Source: Pseudomonas frederiksbergensis
GTDB lineage: Bacteria > Pseudomonadota > Gammaproteobacteria > Pseudomonadales > Pseudomonadaceae
DNA length: 64,000 nt
Reading direction: 5' to 3'
Assembly: GCF_001874645.1 (NCBI RefSeq)
Contig: NZ_CP017886.1
Coordinates: forward strand, 3,904,001-3,968,000
Shown: piece by piece, positions 43,119 to 51,843 of the stretch
Position numbering within the stretch: the first letter of the stretch is position 1
How the letters are laid out: every line of letters starts with the position of its first letter
Translations under genes and position numbers: made by a program
The notes under the pieces: model-generated
What the model was told of the DNA's origin: nothing
Databases searched by the model: none
What the model saw: only the letters and a program-made list of their open reading frames with translations

Positions 43119-44006
43119 ATGTCCTTAAAGCACTTTATCCAAATCACCAAACCGGGGATCATTTTCGGTAACGTGCTTTCTGTGGCAGGCGGGTTTTTCC
43201 TGGCCTCGAAAGGGCATGTCGATCTGGCCATTTTCCTGGCTGCGATGATCGGCACGTCCCTGGTGGTGGCGTCGGGTTGCGTGTTCAACAACTGCATCGA
43301 CCGTGACATCGACCTGAAGATGGAGCGCACCAAGAACCGCGTGCTGGTCCAGGGGCTGATCTCCCTGAAACTGGCACTGGTTTACGCGACCGTTCTGGGT
43401 GTCGCCGGCGTGGCCTTGCTGTATCGCGTGGCCAACCCGCTGGCGGCGTTGTTCGCGGTGATCGGTTTTGTCATCTACGTCGGCTTCTACAGCCTGTACT
43501 TCAAGCGCAAGTCGGTTCACGGCACGCTGGTGGGCAGTCTGTCGGGGGCGATGCCGCCAGTGATCGGCTATGTCGCGGTCAGCAATAGCTTCGACATGGC
43601 AGCGCTGACGCTGCTGGTGATGTTCAGCTTGTGGCAGATGCCGCATTCCTACGCGATTGCGATCTTTCGCTTCAATGATTACCTGGCCGCATCGATTCCG
43701 GTGTTGCCGGTGAAGCGCGGGATTCAGGTGGCGAAGAAGCACATCCTGCTTTACATCCTGGCGTTCCTGGTGGCGACCTTGATGCTGACCTTCAGCGGTT
43801 ACGCTGGCATGAGTTATCTCGCTGTCGCGGCGGCCATGGGCATGTACTGGTTGTACATGGCCTGGACGGGCTACAAGGCGGTGGATGACACGGTGTGGGC
43901 ACGCAAGCTGTTCGTGTTTTCGATTTTCACCATCACCGCGCTGAGCGTGATGATGTCGCTGGATTTCAAGGTGCCGAGCGAGTTGTTGCTGACTTACGCG
44001 CCTTAA
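43119..44006 (+). CDS. cyoE: Protoheme IX farnesyltransferase (haem O synthase)
   Basis: CyoE attaches a farnesyl group to haem b, making the haem O needed by cytochrome bo3. The 295-residue UbiA-family prenyltransferase has about eight to nine membrane helices and both Asp-rich regions: [18 protein letters not shown] near residue 60 and [20 protein letters not shown] near residue 170. An upstream in-frame codon at 43065 is inside cyoD; ATG 43119, with GAGGAAAG upstream, begins [13 protein letters not shown]. It ends the operon and is followed by a terminator. Confidence 0.95.
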   Translation: MSLKHFIQITKPGIIFGNVLSVAGGFFLASKGHVDLAIFLAAMIGTSLVVASGCVFNNCIDRDIDLKMERTKNRVLVQGLISLKLALVYATVLGVAGVALLYRVANPLAALFAVIGFVIYVGFYSLYFKRKSVHGTLVGSLSGAMPPVIGYVAVSNSFDMAALTLLVMFSLWQMPHSYAIAIFRFNDYLAASIPVLPVKRGIQVAKKHILLYILAFLVATLMLTFSGYAGMSYLAVAAAMGMYWLYMAWTGYKAVDDTVWARKLFVFSIFTITALSVMMSLDFKVPSELLLTYAP

Positions 44007-44023
44007 GGTTTTGCGGTTGTACG

Positions 44024-44059
44024 AAAAGCCCCGCCTTCGAGAGAAGCGCGGGGTTTTTT
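44024..44059 (+). terminator. Intrinsic terminator of the cyo operon
   Basis: AAAAGCCCCGC and GCGGGGTTTTTT arms around CTTCGAGAGAAGC, 17 bp after the cyoE stop. Confidence 0.9.
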
Positions 44060-44084
44060 ATTGCCTTGAATTCCACCCCCACCT

Positions 44085-44119
44085 GTAGGAGCTACCGCAG
44101 GCTGCGATCTTTTGATCTT
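44085..44119. repeat. Single REP element
   Basis: GTAGGAGCTACCGCAGGCTG followed by CGATCTTTTGATCTTG is one REP copy with a GTA-to-CTA variation, just left of the larger repeat at 44120-44469. Confidence 0.8.
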
Positions 44120-44469
44120 GGCGGCCTGACAGCCGACCTATCTCTTGCAGGTGTACATATCCATTCCTGCGGTAACGGCGGCTTATGGTTTCGCCCTTAC
44201 GGCGACTCACTTTTTTTACAAGCGCCTAAAAAAAGTAAGCAAAAAAACGCTCGCCCCAAGCGTCCGGCACCTCGCCTAGGCTCGGCGTTCCCTCGCTCCG
44301 GCATTCATCAGGGGGCATCGCCTACGGTCTGCTTCGCGACGACCTCCTCTCGATGTGTCCGGCTGCGCCGTACGGCGCTGCGCGCCAACCCCCTGATGAA
44401 CACCTGCGCTCGGCCTTCCGAAGGGGCGGGTAGATCAAAAGCAAAGCACGGCGGCCTGACAGCCGGCCT
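44120..44469. repeat. ~350-bp non-coding repeat flanked by 20-bp direct repeats
   Basis: The unit is bounded by GGCGGCCTGACAGCCGACCT (44120-44139) and GGCGGCCTGACAGCCGGCCT (44450-44469), 19 of 20 bases identical. Inside, GGTTTCGCCCTTACGGCGAC, CGCCTAAAAAAAGTAAGC and ACGCTCGCCCC, with two GGGG/CCCC-rich arms (CATCAGGGGG and CCCCCTGATG), match a dispersed element I recall from several Pseudomonas genomes. Frames crossing it are not convincing genes. Mobility mechanism is unknown. Confidence 0.65.
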
Positions 44470-44511
44470 GAGTGGTTGGGCGCGCCACTTCATTGTGGGT
44501 GGCTGAGATCC

Positions 44512-44547
44512 GTAGGAGCTGCCGAAGGCTGCGATCCTTTGATCTTG
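44512..44547. repeat. Single REP element
   Basis: GTAGGAGCTGCCGAAGGCTG followed by CGATCCTTTGATCTTGG, a REP copy in the same orientation as the one at 44085. A separate repeat-like palindrome ATCGCGAGCCTGCTCGCGA lies near 44588. The rest of 44548-44670 holds nothing else I can identify. Confidence 0.8.
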
Positions 44548-44670
44548 GCTTTTTATTGATTTTTTTCTGGTGGACCGTGTCGCCTCTATCGCGAGCCTGC
44601 TCGCGAAGGGCGCATCGCGGTGTATCAGGAAAATCGCTAATAGCCGTTTGAGCAGATAGCCGAACACCTG

Positions 44671-44706
44671 AAAAGCCCCGCCTTCAAGAGAAGCGCGGGG
44701 CTTTTT
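44671..44706. terminator. Bidirectional intrinsic terminator after the DUF3077 gene
   Basis: AAAAGCCCCGC and GCGGGGCTTTTT arms; it begins two bases beyond the DUF3077 stop on the minus strand and resembles the cyo terminator closely. Confidence 0.88.
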
Positions 44707-44708
44707 AC

Positions 44709-44987
44709 TCAATTACGATTGTTACCCGGCGCACCCAGCACCTTCACCACGTCATCGATCACTGCCTTGCTCATCTCCTGCAAATAGTGCGACGCCCAGG
44801 CATAGCGGTCTTTGCCGCGTTCCATCGCTGCGTCTTCGGCCAGCAGTTTGGAGAGGTGGAGCAAGTCGGAAACGTGGGACAAAGCTTCGTGGATCGAGAC
44901 GCCGCTGTTGACGCGGAACAGGGGTTGATCGGAATGGATGGAGAAGGGCGTGAGGCCGGCGGTTTTCAAGTCTTGGAGGTTAGTCAT
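44709..44987 (-). CDS. DUF3077 family protein
   Basis: This 92-residue cytoplasmic protein matches my recollection of the Pseudomonas DUF3077 family: FSIHSDQPLFRVNSGVSIHE, then ALSHVSDLLHLSKLLAEDAA and WASHYLQEMSKAVIDDVV. The two predicted helices look like a small helical bundle. Function is unknown. The frame is open to 45155, but the ATG at 44987 has AGGAG seven bases upstream and begins the conserved part. About 150 bp upstream lies a structured leader with a terminator, which may control the gene. Confidence 0.8.
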   Translation of the reverse strand: MTNLQDLKTAGLTPFSIHSDQPLFRVNSGVSIHEALSHVSDLLHLSKLLAEDAAMERGKDRYAWASHYLQEMSKAVIDDVVKVLGAPGNNRN

Positions 44988-45139
44988 TGGCAAAACTCCT
45001 GAGTCAAAGTAGGAGCTACCATGTTCGTTCTCAGGCGAATGGGTGGCAGCTATGCGCAGGCTGAGAAACCGGAGATACAGGAACCCGGCAGACCCGAAGG
45101 TCTCCCACGCACAGCCGCCATTGCACAGATTGCAGGCAT

Positions 45140-45230
45140 AAAAAAACGCCGGCAATTGTGAGGTGTGGCGTTGGTGCGCCAGTATCTTACCCGGGTTCTC
45201 AGGCCCGGTCGCTGAATGGGCAGCGACGGT
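45140..45230 (-). ncRNA. Putative structured leader RNA / attenuator upstream of the DUF3077 gene
   Basis: Read on the minus strand, three hairpins follow each other: GTCGCTG/CAGCGAC with a six-base loop (45208-45227), CCGGG/CCCGG (45191-45208), and AACGCC/GGCGTT followed by seven T (45140-45172), an intrinsic terminator. No gene precedes the terminator. The arrangement suggests a small RNA or an attenuator read into the DUF3077 gene. The promoter and exact 5' end are not determined. The rest of 44988-45540 contains no convincing gene. Confidence 0.5.
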
Positions 45231-45540
45231 TTGAAACTAGCGTGGAGACGTTGAGGGGCACAATCGTAGCGATGTGCTGGCTCGGGCACGATTTTCCGGT
45301 GGGTTTGGGGGCATTCATCACCGCAGGGCACGTCCCTGCTGACGCGCACCCGAAAATCCATCCGATGTTCAAAAACCAAATTCAGAACGGTCCTACATTC
45401 ACCCGAAGCCCCCCAAAAAAAGTGCCTCATATCACCCCGCCACCCTCTCACTCCCTGCCGCTGGCCTTTTTTCTGCATGCAGGACAACCGTCACGTCAAA
45501 CCCGCATCATCCGGTCGAGCCGACTTAAGGAAGAACTACC

Positions 45541-46041
45541 GTGAATATCAATTGGGCTGAAAAGCTTCGCCAGAACGTCCATCAGTTGGCCGAGTCGCTG
45601 GGAAATCTGTTCGTCGAGACGTTCCACTACATGGCGCTGTTCGCCATTGGTGCAGTCACTGCCTGGGCGGCGGTGATGGAGTTTTTGCAGATGATCGAGG
45701 CGGGGCACATCAAGATCGATGACATCTTGCTGCTGTTCATCTACCTCGAGCTGGGGGCGATGGTCGGGATTTACTTCAAGACCAACCACATGCCGGTGCG
45801 CTTTCTGATCTACGTGGCGATTACCGCGTTGACGCGCCTGCTGATCTCCAACGTGTCGCACCACAACCCGCCGGACATCGGGATCATTTACCTGTGCGGC
45901 GGGATTTTGCTGCTGGCGTTTTCGATTCTGGTGGTGCGCTATGCCTCCTCGCAATTCCCGTCGATGAAGATCGAACACCCGCAACGCAAGACGGGAGCGG
46001 GCTCGGGTGAACATCCGGAAGTCGAGAAGGGCGAGCTTTAA
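45541..46041 (+). CDS. psiE: PsiE-family phosphate-starvation-inducible membrane protein
   Basis: This 166-residue protein belongs to the PsiE family, inner-membrane proteins named for phosphate-starvation induction in E. coli; their biochemical role is unknown. Four hydrophobic helices are visible (TFHYMALFAIGAVTAW, DDILLLFIYLELGAMVGIY, VRFLIYVAITALTRLLI, GIIYLCGGILLLAFSILVV). A charged C-terminal tail of ~30 residues follows. The start is GTG 45541, preceded by AAGGAAGAACTACC. The 3' end overlaps the convergent DUF3509 gene by four bases. Confidence 0.85.
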   Translation: MNINWAEKLRQNVHQLAESLGNLFVETFHYMALFAIGAVTAWAAVMEFLQMIEAGHIKIDDILLLFIYLELGAMVGIYFKTNHMPVRFLIYVAITALTRLLISNVSHHNPPDIGIIYLCGGILLLAFSILVVRYASSQFPSMKIEHPQRKTGAGSGEHPEVEKGEL

Positions 46042-46355
46042 AACCTTGCCGGCAGGGGTGGCTGACCCTTGCGTGAGAGCGGCGGCAACGTGAGGTTGTC
46101 GCCGTCGGTCATGGCTTCGAGGATCGTCATGGCGCTGTGGCCTTGTTCGATGGCGATACCGAACTGAATGCTTTGCACCAGCCGTTTCAGGCGTTGTGGG
46201 TCATTGCGTTGTTCGGCGCTGATCATCCGTTTGGCGACGATGCGGCCGGCGTTGGAGAGGGTCAGCATGATGCTGCCGTCGAGCCCCTGAATGCTCAGGT
46301 TGACCTGATAATCCGGCGCAAAAGCGTCGGTGATCAGTTGGAAGGGGTTATCCAT
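46038..46355 (-). CDS. DUF3509 family protein
   Basis: This 105-residue small protein begins MDNPFQLITDAFAPDYQVNL and reads GSIMLTLSNAGRIVAKRMIS, which I recall as the Pseudomonas-restricted DUF3509 family. No signal peptide or membrane helix is present. The fold is probably alpha/beta and the function unknown. It overlaps psiE tail to tail by four bases, so the two transcripts are antisense at their 3' ends. Confidence 0.75.
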   Translation of the reverse strand: MDNPFQLITDAFAPDYQVNLSIQGLDGSIMLTLSNAGRIVAKRMISAEQRNDPQRLKRLVQSIQFGIAIEQGHSAMTILEAMTDGDNLTLPPLSRKGQPPLPARF

Positions 46356-46529
46356 AATGCGTCACCGCTTGATTGGATCGTGCAGGTATTGACTGGCCAT
46401 GTTCAGGATTGGTTCGCTTTTCCAGACCATCGGCAGGCTGTTCGCGGAGGTTTCGACAACATCCCTGTGCCTCCATTCTGACGAAGCAAAGGACATGCCG
46501 GTCCTGCTCCGGGTCAATAAACAGGCAAT

Positions 46530-46561
46530 AAAAAGGCGAGCACTCAATGGCTCGCCTTTTT
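46530..46561. terminator. Intrinsic terminator downstream of sdaA
   Basis: AAAAAGGCGAGC and GCTCGCCTTTTT surround ACTCAATG. It lies on the 3' side of sdaA (minus strand) and upstream of the DUF3509 gene. Confidence 0.88.
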
Positions 46562-46575
46562 ATTCAGGGCCTGTT

Positions 46576-46629
46576 TCAGGGCATGACGGAGTAGATGATC
46601 GCTGACAGTGCGATCAGGCCGATCAACAT
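46576..46629 (-). CDS. Possible 17-residue hydrophobic microprotein overlapping the sdaA stop
   Basis: An ATG overlapping the sdaA stop (ATGTTGA) opens a frame reading [17 protein letters not shown] and ending 15 bp before the terminator. The peptide is almost entirely hydrophobic, like a minimal membrane helix. Translation could be coupled to sdaA. No ribosome binding site is well placed and no family is known to me, so it may be chance. Confidence 0.3.
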   Translation of the reverse strand: MLIGLIALSAIIYSVMP

Positions 46630-47999
46630 TCCACCCAGCTCACCGCCAAGCCACCCCGTGAAGTCTCTTTGTATTTGTCGTGCATATCGGCGCCGGTATC
46701 GCGCATGGTGCGGATGACCCGGTCCAGGGAAATGAAGTGTTTGCCGTCGCCGCGCAGGGCCATTTGGGTGGCGTTGATCGCCTTCACGGCGGCAATCGCG
46801 TTGCGCTCGATGCACGGCACCTGAACCAGCCCGCCGACCGGGTCGCAGGTCAGGCCAAGGTTGTGTTCCAGGCCGATTTCGGCGGCGTTTTCCAGTTGTT
46901 CGGGCGTCGCGCCCAAGACGTCAGCGAGGCCGGCAGCCGCCATGGCGCAGGCGGAACCGACTTCACCCTGGCAGCCGACTTCGGCGCCGGAGATCGAAGC
47001 GTTCTTTTTGCAGAGGATGCCCACCGACGCGGCGGCGAGGAAAAACGCCACGACATCGTCGTCCGAAGCGTCGGGGTTGAACTTCATGTAGTAATGCAGC
47101 ACCGCCGGGATGATCCCCGCCGCGCCGTTGGTCGGTGCGGTGACCATGCGTCCGCCGGCAGCGTTTTCTTCGTTCACGGCGAGGGCGAACAGGTTCACCC
47201 ATTCCATCGCCGAGAGGGTCGAACTGATGACGTTCGGTTTGCCGATTTCCAACAGGCTGCGGTGCAATTTCGCGGCGCGGCGCGGAACGTCCAGACCGCC
47301 CGGCAGCACGCCTTCGTGGCGCAGGCCTTGCTCGACGCATTCACGCATCACCGACCAGATGTGCAGCAGGCCTTTACGGATTTCCGCATCACTGCGCCAG
47401 GCCCGTTCGTTGGCCATCATCAGCTCGGAAACCCGCAGCCCGTGCTGGTTGCACAGCGACAGCAATTCCACGGCGCTGGAAAACTCGTACGGCAACACCA
47501 CGTCGCTGGCGGCCGGCACGCCCGACTCGGCTTCGGCCGCTTCGACGATGAAACCGCCGCCCACCGAGTAGTAGGTTTGTTCCCATAACAGGCCGTTTTC
47601 ACCAAACGCGGTCAGCGACATGGCGTTGGGGTGGTAGGGCAGGCTTTCGTCGAGCAGCAGCAAGTCGCGTTGCCAATCGAAGGCAATGTTCAGCCGACCG
47701 GCCAGCCGCAGTTCGCCGCTTTCACGCAACTGCTGGATACGCGGACCGATGCAGCTCGGGTCGATGCTGTCGGGCCATTCGCCCATCAGGCCCATGACAC
47801 AGGCGCGATCGCTGGCGTGGCCGACGCCGGTGGCGGAAAGTGAGCCGTAGAGACGGACTTCCACACGCCGGACTTGCTCCAGCAAACCCCGGTCAAACAG
47901 CGCTTGGGCGAAGGTCGCAGCGGCACGCATCGGGCCGACGGTGTGGGAGCTGGACGGACCGATGCCAACTTTGAAGAGATCGAAAACACTGATAGCCAT
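46623..47999 (-). CDS. sdaA: L-serine ammonia-lyase (Fe-S, single-chain)
   Basis: This enzyme deaminates L-serine to pyruvate with an oxygen-sensitive [4Fe-4S] cluster. The 458-residue protein has the N-terminal beta part ([20 protein letters not shown]) and the C-terminal alpha part, with [18 protein letters not shown] and three conserved cysteines: [19 protein letters not shown] and [19 protein letters not shown]. Both parts are fused, as in other proteobacterial SdaA/SdaB. A LysR-type gene is divergent from it over 135 bp and is a plausible regulator. Confidence 0.94.
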   Translation of the reverse strand: MAISVFDLFKVGIGPSSSHTVGPMRAAATFAQALFDRGLLEQVRRVEVRLYGSLSATGVGHASDRACVMGLMGEWPDSIDPSCIGPRIQQLRESGELRLAGRLNIAFDWQRDLLLLDESLPYHPNAMSLTAFGENGLLWEQTYYSVGGGFIVEAAEAESGVPAASDVVLPYEFSSAVELLSLCNQHGLRVSELMMANERAWRSDAEIRKGLLHIWSVMRECVEQGLRHEGVLPGGLDVPRRAAKLHRSLLEIGKPNVISSTLSAMEWVNLFALAVNEENAAGGRMVTAPTNGAAGIIPAVLHYYMKFNPDASDDDVVAFFLAAASVGILCKKNASISGAEVGCQGEVGSACAMAAAGLADVLGATPEQLENAAEIGLEHNLGLTCDPVGGLVQVPCIERNAIAAVKAINATQMALRGDGKHFISLDRVIRTMRDTGADMHDKYKETSRGGLAVSWVEC

Positions 48000-48134
48000 G
48001 CTAAAGCCTTACAAGCAATGGAGTAGGAATCGCTGCCATTTTTTGTAGGACAAGCGCAATGTCGGCGATACTGCATCCCTCGGTCAGCCCTTACCAACGA
48101 AACTTCCTAAGACAGGCTTTAGTAGGACTAAACG

Positions 48135-49082
48135 ATGAGTCGTCAATTTCATGCCCAGACCTATGTCTGGCTGCATGTGTTTTCCTGTGCGGCACGCCAC
48201 TTGTCGTTCACCCGCTGCGCCGAAGAGCTGCACATCACGCCCGGCGCCGTCAGCCAGCAAATTCGCCAGTTGGAAGAGCGCCTGGGGTTTCGCCTGTTTC
48301 ACCGCCGCGCCCGGGGTGTTGAATTGAGTGCTGAAGGCCAGCGCCTGGCAATTACCGTCAACGAGGCCTATGGCAGCATTGACGCGGAATTGCGCCGGCT
48401 GGACGCGGGGATGATCAGCGGCATCCTGCGTTTGCGCTCGATCCCTTCGTTTCTCGGTAAATGGCTGACGCCGCGCCTGCCGCGCTTGCAGCAACGGTTT
48501 CCGGATATCCAGTTGCGGCTGGTGGCCGAGGACAGCAGCGTGGCGCTGCACGAAGGCGACTTCGACCTGGCCATCGACTTGAACGATGGCAGTTACCCGG
48601 GATTGTTATCCACAGCCTTGCTCGATGAGCAGATTTTTCCGGTCTGCGCGCCGAGCCTGCTGCGTGGCCGACCGCCGCTGCATGGGCCGATGGATCTGGT
48701 GCATTTTCCGTTGTTGCACGACATCACGGCCTGGCGCGGCAGTTATGAATACGCGGAGTGGGAGTTTTACCTGAACGCCATCGGCTTCGACGGCGCCGAC
48801 GTACGGCGCGGGCATACCTTCAACCGCAACCACCTGACCATTGAGGCAGCGATTGCCGGGATGGGCGTGGCCATCGCCCGTCGGACCTTGCTCAACGATG
48901 AGCTGGAGCGCGGCACACTGATCGTGCCCTTTGGCGTCGCGGTGCCCAACTACAAACGCTATGTGTTGCTGTATTCGCCGGGTGCGCTGAGCCATCCCGG
49001 CGTGCGCGCGGTGCATGACTGGCTGGTGGAAGAAGCGGAGATATTTCGCGGATTGCACCCGTTGGGGGAGGGGCAATTATGA
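48135..49082 (+). CDS. LysR-type transcriptional regulator (GcvA/DsdC-like)
   Basis: This 315-residue protein has an N-terminal winged helix (residues 8-66; CAARHLSFTRCAEELHITPG, AVSQQIRQLEERLGFRLFHR) and a C-terminal periplasmic-binding-like effector domain (about 95-300). The sequence AVSQQIRQLEERLG and the WEFYLNAIG region resemble GcvA/DsdC-type members that respond to amino acids. Divergent placement next to sdaA suggests it controls serine breakdown, by analogy; the effector is not known. Confidence 0.87.
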   Translation: MSRQFHAQTYVWLHVFSCAARHLSFTRCAEELHITPGAVSQQIRQLEERLGFRLFHRRARGVELSAEGQRLAITVNEAYGSIDAELRRLDAGMISGILRLRSIPSFLGKWLTPRLPRLQQRFPDIQLRLVAEDSSVALHEGDFDLAIDLNDGSYPGLLSTALLDEQIFPVCAPSLLRGRPPLHGPMDLVHFPLLHDITAWRGSYEYAEWEFYLNAIGFDGADVRRGHTFNRNHLTIEAAIAGMGVAIARRTLLNDELERGTLIVPFGVAVPNYKRYVLLYSPGALSHPGVRAVHDWLVEEAEIFRGLHPLGEGQL

Positions 49083-49295
49083 GGATTTGTTGCGGCATTG
49101 CAGGTCGACCCAACTCCCGACATTAACAGCGCTTTTGCCCGTTGTCCGGCTTTTTTTGCGTATGAAAATTTATCTTTTTTTAGGGGTTGAATTGTTTCTC
49201 CGTCTGCCCAACTCTGTAACCAAGAGGTCACGGTCACCCAGGTTTCAAATACTGCACCGGACCTCTCGCGAGCTAGCTGAAATAAGGGAAGAACT

Positions 49296-49703
49296 ATGCA
49301 AATCCAAGTCAACAGCGATAACCATATTCAAAGCAGCATCCGACTGGAGGAGTGGGTACGTACTACCATTGAGAGCACGCTCGAACGTTACGAAGAAGAC
49401 CTGACACGGGTCGAAGTGCACCTGCGGGACGAGAACGGCGATAAACCCGGTCCACACGACATGCGCTGCCAGCTTGAAGCGCGGCCTAAAGGCCACCAAC
49501 CGGTTTCCGTTACTCATAAAGCCGCCACACTGGAACTGGCCATCGACGGGGCGGCCACCAAGCTTGAACACGCGCTGGAACACCTGTTCGGCAAACTGCG
49601 CGGTAAACGCGCCACTGTCACGCCGATCAACTCGGGTGCTCATGCCGACGCGCTGCTCGAAGAAGAATTTCTCGAGAACGAACAGGCCGCGCTCAATAGC
49701 TGA
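49296..49703 (+). CDS. HPF/RaiA-family ribosome-associated protein
   Basis: This 135-residue protein fits the ribosome hibernation factor fold: MQIQVNSDNHIQSSIRLEEW, then LERYEEDLTRVEVHLRDENG, and AATLELAIDGAATKLEHALE forming the second helix. Compared with the ~100-residue HPF near rpoN it has an extended acidic C-terminal tail (ALLEEEFLENEQAALNS), so it is a separate paralogue. AAGGGAAGAAC precedes the ATG closely. An intrinsic terminator follows, immediately invaded downstream by a group II intron. Confidence 0.85.
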   Translation: MQIQVNSDNHIQSSIRLEEWVRTTIESTLERYEEDLTRVEVHLRDENGDKPGPHDMRCQLEARPKGHQPVSVTHKAATLELAIDGAATKLEHALEHLFGKLRGKRATVTPINSGAHADALLEEEFLENEQAALNS

Positions 49704-49732
49704 TGGCTGAAACACCCTTACCACCCCAATGA

Positions 49733-49762
49733 AAACGGGCCTGCAGATGCAGGCCCGTTTTG
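49733..49762 (+). terminator. Intrinsic terminator of the HPF/RaiA-family gene, intron target
   Basis: AAAACGGGCCTGCA (49733-49746) and TGCAGGCCCGTTTT (49749-49762) are perfect 14-base arms. The intron begins four bases later, the classic target position for class C introns. Confidence 0.93.
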
Positions 49763-49766
49763 TTTG

Positions 49767-51685
49767 TGCGCCAGGCATGGCGCGTTGCGCGTAAGCGCAA
49801 TCAGCTTGGCTGTGGTGGTCTTGCTGGTGACTTGGAAGTGAAAGTCTTCTACACACCCGGCAAGGGGAAGTGTTAGCCAGAGGCAAGGGTGTCGCGGGCG
49901 ACTGCGAATCTGAAGGAAGCCCGAGGCAAACTGCTGGCCTGACGAACAGGAAGCGGATAGAGGCGGCGCAGTGGGGTAAGGGGGCAAACTTCCTCAAAGC
50001 CCAATACTTGCACGGGACGCTGCGACGTAGATCCGACAGGCATAAGCAGGAAGGTCGCGCGAATTACCCTGGGAGATCTGCACGTTTGCCACTGTGCTAC
50101 CGAGCGTCGAGAGGCGACGGGATGAGCGTGCAGAAGTCAGCCGAAGCCGTAGTAAGTGGCGGTTAACCGCGCCACCAAGGGCTGAACAAGTTATGCCGCT
50201 AGTAGGTGTCAAAGTCTCGTTGAATACCGAAATGCAGAAACTTCTCCCAGAGAAGACTGTTACTCCGAGTCCCGGACAGAATCCGAGGATGACGGCTGAC
50301 AGCGCACAGGTATCGACGGCGTCTGTGACGTGGACGAACGCGGAGCCGGACATGCTGATGGAGCGGGTGCTTGCACCCGCCAACCTCAGGCGTGCGTATC
50401 AGCGCGTGGTCAGCAACAAGGGCGCACCGGGTGCCGATGGCATGACGGTCGACCAACTGGCGGACTACGTGAAACAGTATTGGCCGATCCTCAAGGCGAG
50501 GTTGCTGGCCGGCGAGTATCACCCACAGGGTGTACGCGCCGTCGATATCCCCAAACCCAAAGGCGGGACAAGACAACTGGGTATCCCCAGCGTCGTGGAT
50601 CGTCTGATCCAACAGGCTTTGCTGCAACAACTCACGCCGATCTTCGACCCGCTGTTCTCGGACTACAGTTACGGTTTTCGTCCGGGCAGAAGCGCCCACC
50701 AAGCCATCGAAACAGCCCGTGCCCATGTGGCGGCGGGTCACCGCTGGTGCGTGGAACTCGATCTGGAGAAGTTCTTTGACCGGGTCAGCCACGATGTTTT
50801 GATGGCCTATGTGCAGCGTCAGGTTGAAGACCGGCGGGTATTAGCGCTGATCCGTCGCTATCTCGAGGCCGGCGTGATGTCGGGCGGGATCGCCGGCCGA
50901 CGGCAGGAAGGGACGCCGCAAGGCGGCCCGCTCTCGCCGTTGCTGTCGAATATCTTGCTCAACGAACTTGACCGTGAGCTGGAGCGGCGAGGTCATCGCT
51001 TCGTGCGTTATGCCGATGATGCGAACATTTATGTGCGCAGTCAGCGGGCTGGTGCGCGAGTGATGGCCGGTGTCGAGCGCTTTCTGAGCCAGCGTCTGAA
51101 ATTGACGCTTAATCGGGCAAAGAGTCGCGTGGCAAGGCCTTGGGTCTGTGATTATCTGGGCTACGGGATGAGCTGGCACCAACGACCGAGGCTGAGAGTA
51201 GCGACGATGAGTCTGAGTCGCTTACGCGACCGACTCAGAGAACTACTGCGCGGAGCGCGGGGTCGCAAGATGGCATCTGTCATTGAGCGAATAAACCCTG
51301 TACTGCGTGGCTGGGCAGGTTATTTCAAGCTAAGCCAGAGCAAGCGGCCCCTTGAGGAGTTGGATGGTTGGGTGCGTCGTAAGCTGCGCTGCGCCATATG
51401 GCGTCAATGGAAGCGGCCCTCAACAAGGGCTCGTAACCTGATACGCCTAGGGCTCAGCAGGCACCGCGCCTGCATATCGGCGTTCAATGGCCGAGGCCCA
51501 TGGTGGAGTTCCGGTGCTGCGCATTTGAATCACGCGCTACCGAAGAAACTGTGGGATCGGTATGGACTGGTCTCAATACTGGATGCAATCAACCGGCTTA
51601 ATCGCATAATTTGAACCGCCGTATACGGATCCGTACGTACGGTGGTGTGAGAGGACGGCGGCTGTGAAGCCGCCTCCTACTCGAT
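49767..51685 (+). mobile_element. Group II intron, bacterial class C type
   Basis: The 5' end reads GTGCGCC, the consensus group II start, directly behind an intrinsic terminator. The body contains a maturase gene. The 3' end has a domain V-like hairpin (GAACCGCCGTATACGG and CCGTACGTACGGTGGTG at about 51613-51647) and a domain VI-like hairpin (GGCGGCTGTGAAGCCGCC near 51658), ending CTACTCGAT. The exact 3' splice site (about 51680-51685) is inferred. Class C introns are known to target terminator hairpins, and the encoded protein lacks an endonuclease domain, which fits. Intron size is about 1.92 kb. Confidence 0.88.
50193..51614 (+). CDS. ltrA: Group II intron reverse transcriptase/maturase (LtrA-like)
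   Basis: This multifunctional protein splices and retro-mobilises the intron. It has the RT fingers-palm with NKGAPGADGMTVDQL, YSYGFRPGRSAHQAIETAR, LDLEKFFDRVSHD and the intact catalytic RYADDANIYV, followed by the thumb/maturase part (GIIM-like: NPVLRGWAGYFKLSQSK). No HNH endonuclease follows. The start is uncertain: ATG 50193 gives 473 residues, the length I recall for relatives. ATG 50352 has GGAG six bases upstream and aligns with the GsI-IIC start (MALLERIL versus MLMERVL). An ATG at 50094 lies in the intron 5' region. Confidence 0.92.
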   Translation: MPLVGVKVSLNTEMQKLLPEKTVTPSPGQNPRMTADSAQVSTASVTWTNAEPDMLMERVLAPANLRRAYQRVVSNKGAPGADGMTVDQLADYVKQYWPILKARLLAGEYHPQGVRAVDIPKPKGGTRQLGIPSVVDRLIQQALLQQLTPIFDPLFSDYSYGFRPGRSAHQAIETARAHVAAGHRWCVELDLEKFFDRVSHDVLMAYVQRQVEDRRVLALIRRYLEAGVMSGGIAGRRQEGTPQGGPLSPLLSNILLNELDRELERRGHRFVRYADDANIYVRSQRAGARVMAGVERFLSQRLKLTLNRAKSRVARPWVCDYLGYGMSWHQRPRLRVATMSLSRLRDRLRELLRGARGRKMASVIERINPVLRGWAGYFKLSQSKRPLEELDGWVRRKLRCAIWRQWKRPSTRARNLIRLGLSRHRACISAFNGRGPWWSSGAAHLNHALPKKLWDRYGLVSILDAINRLNRII

Positions 51686-51843
51686 TACGCCGTGAACACT
51701 GACGGGTAGGGGCGACAGCGCCTCTCGCGCTCATCATCCCCCCGCCTTATCGCGCACCATTCAGCCGCAGCCCTGTTGATTGTGACCACCCGCGCCGTGC
51801 CTGACACTCGGACTCACTGTCCCTGGCCTGCTGGAGTTTGGTA

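Noticed and set aside
43895..44506. A 203-codon plus-strand frame over the cyoE end and the repeat element
   Set aside because: It starts out of frame within cyoE, crosses a terminator and a REP, and ends in a dispersed repeat.
45050..45487. A 145-codon minus-strand frame upstream of the DUF3077 gene
   Set aside because: It runs through the hairpins and the terminator; the structured RNA reading explains the sequence better.
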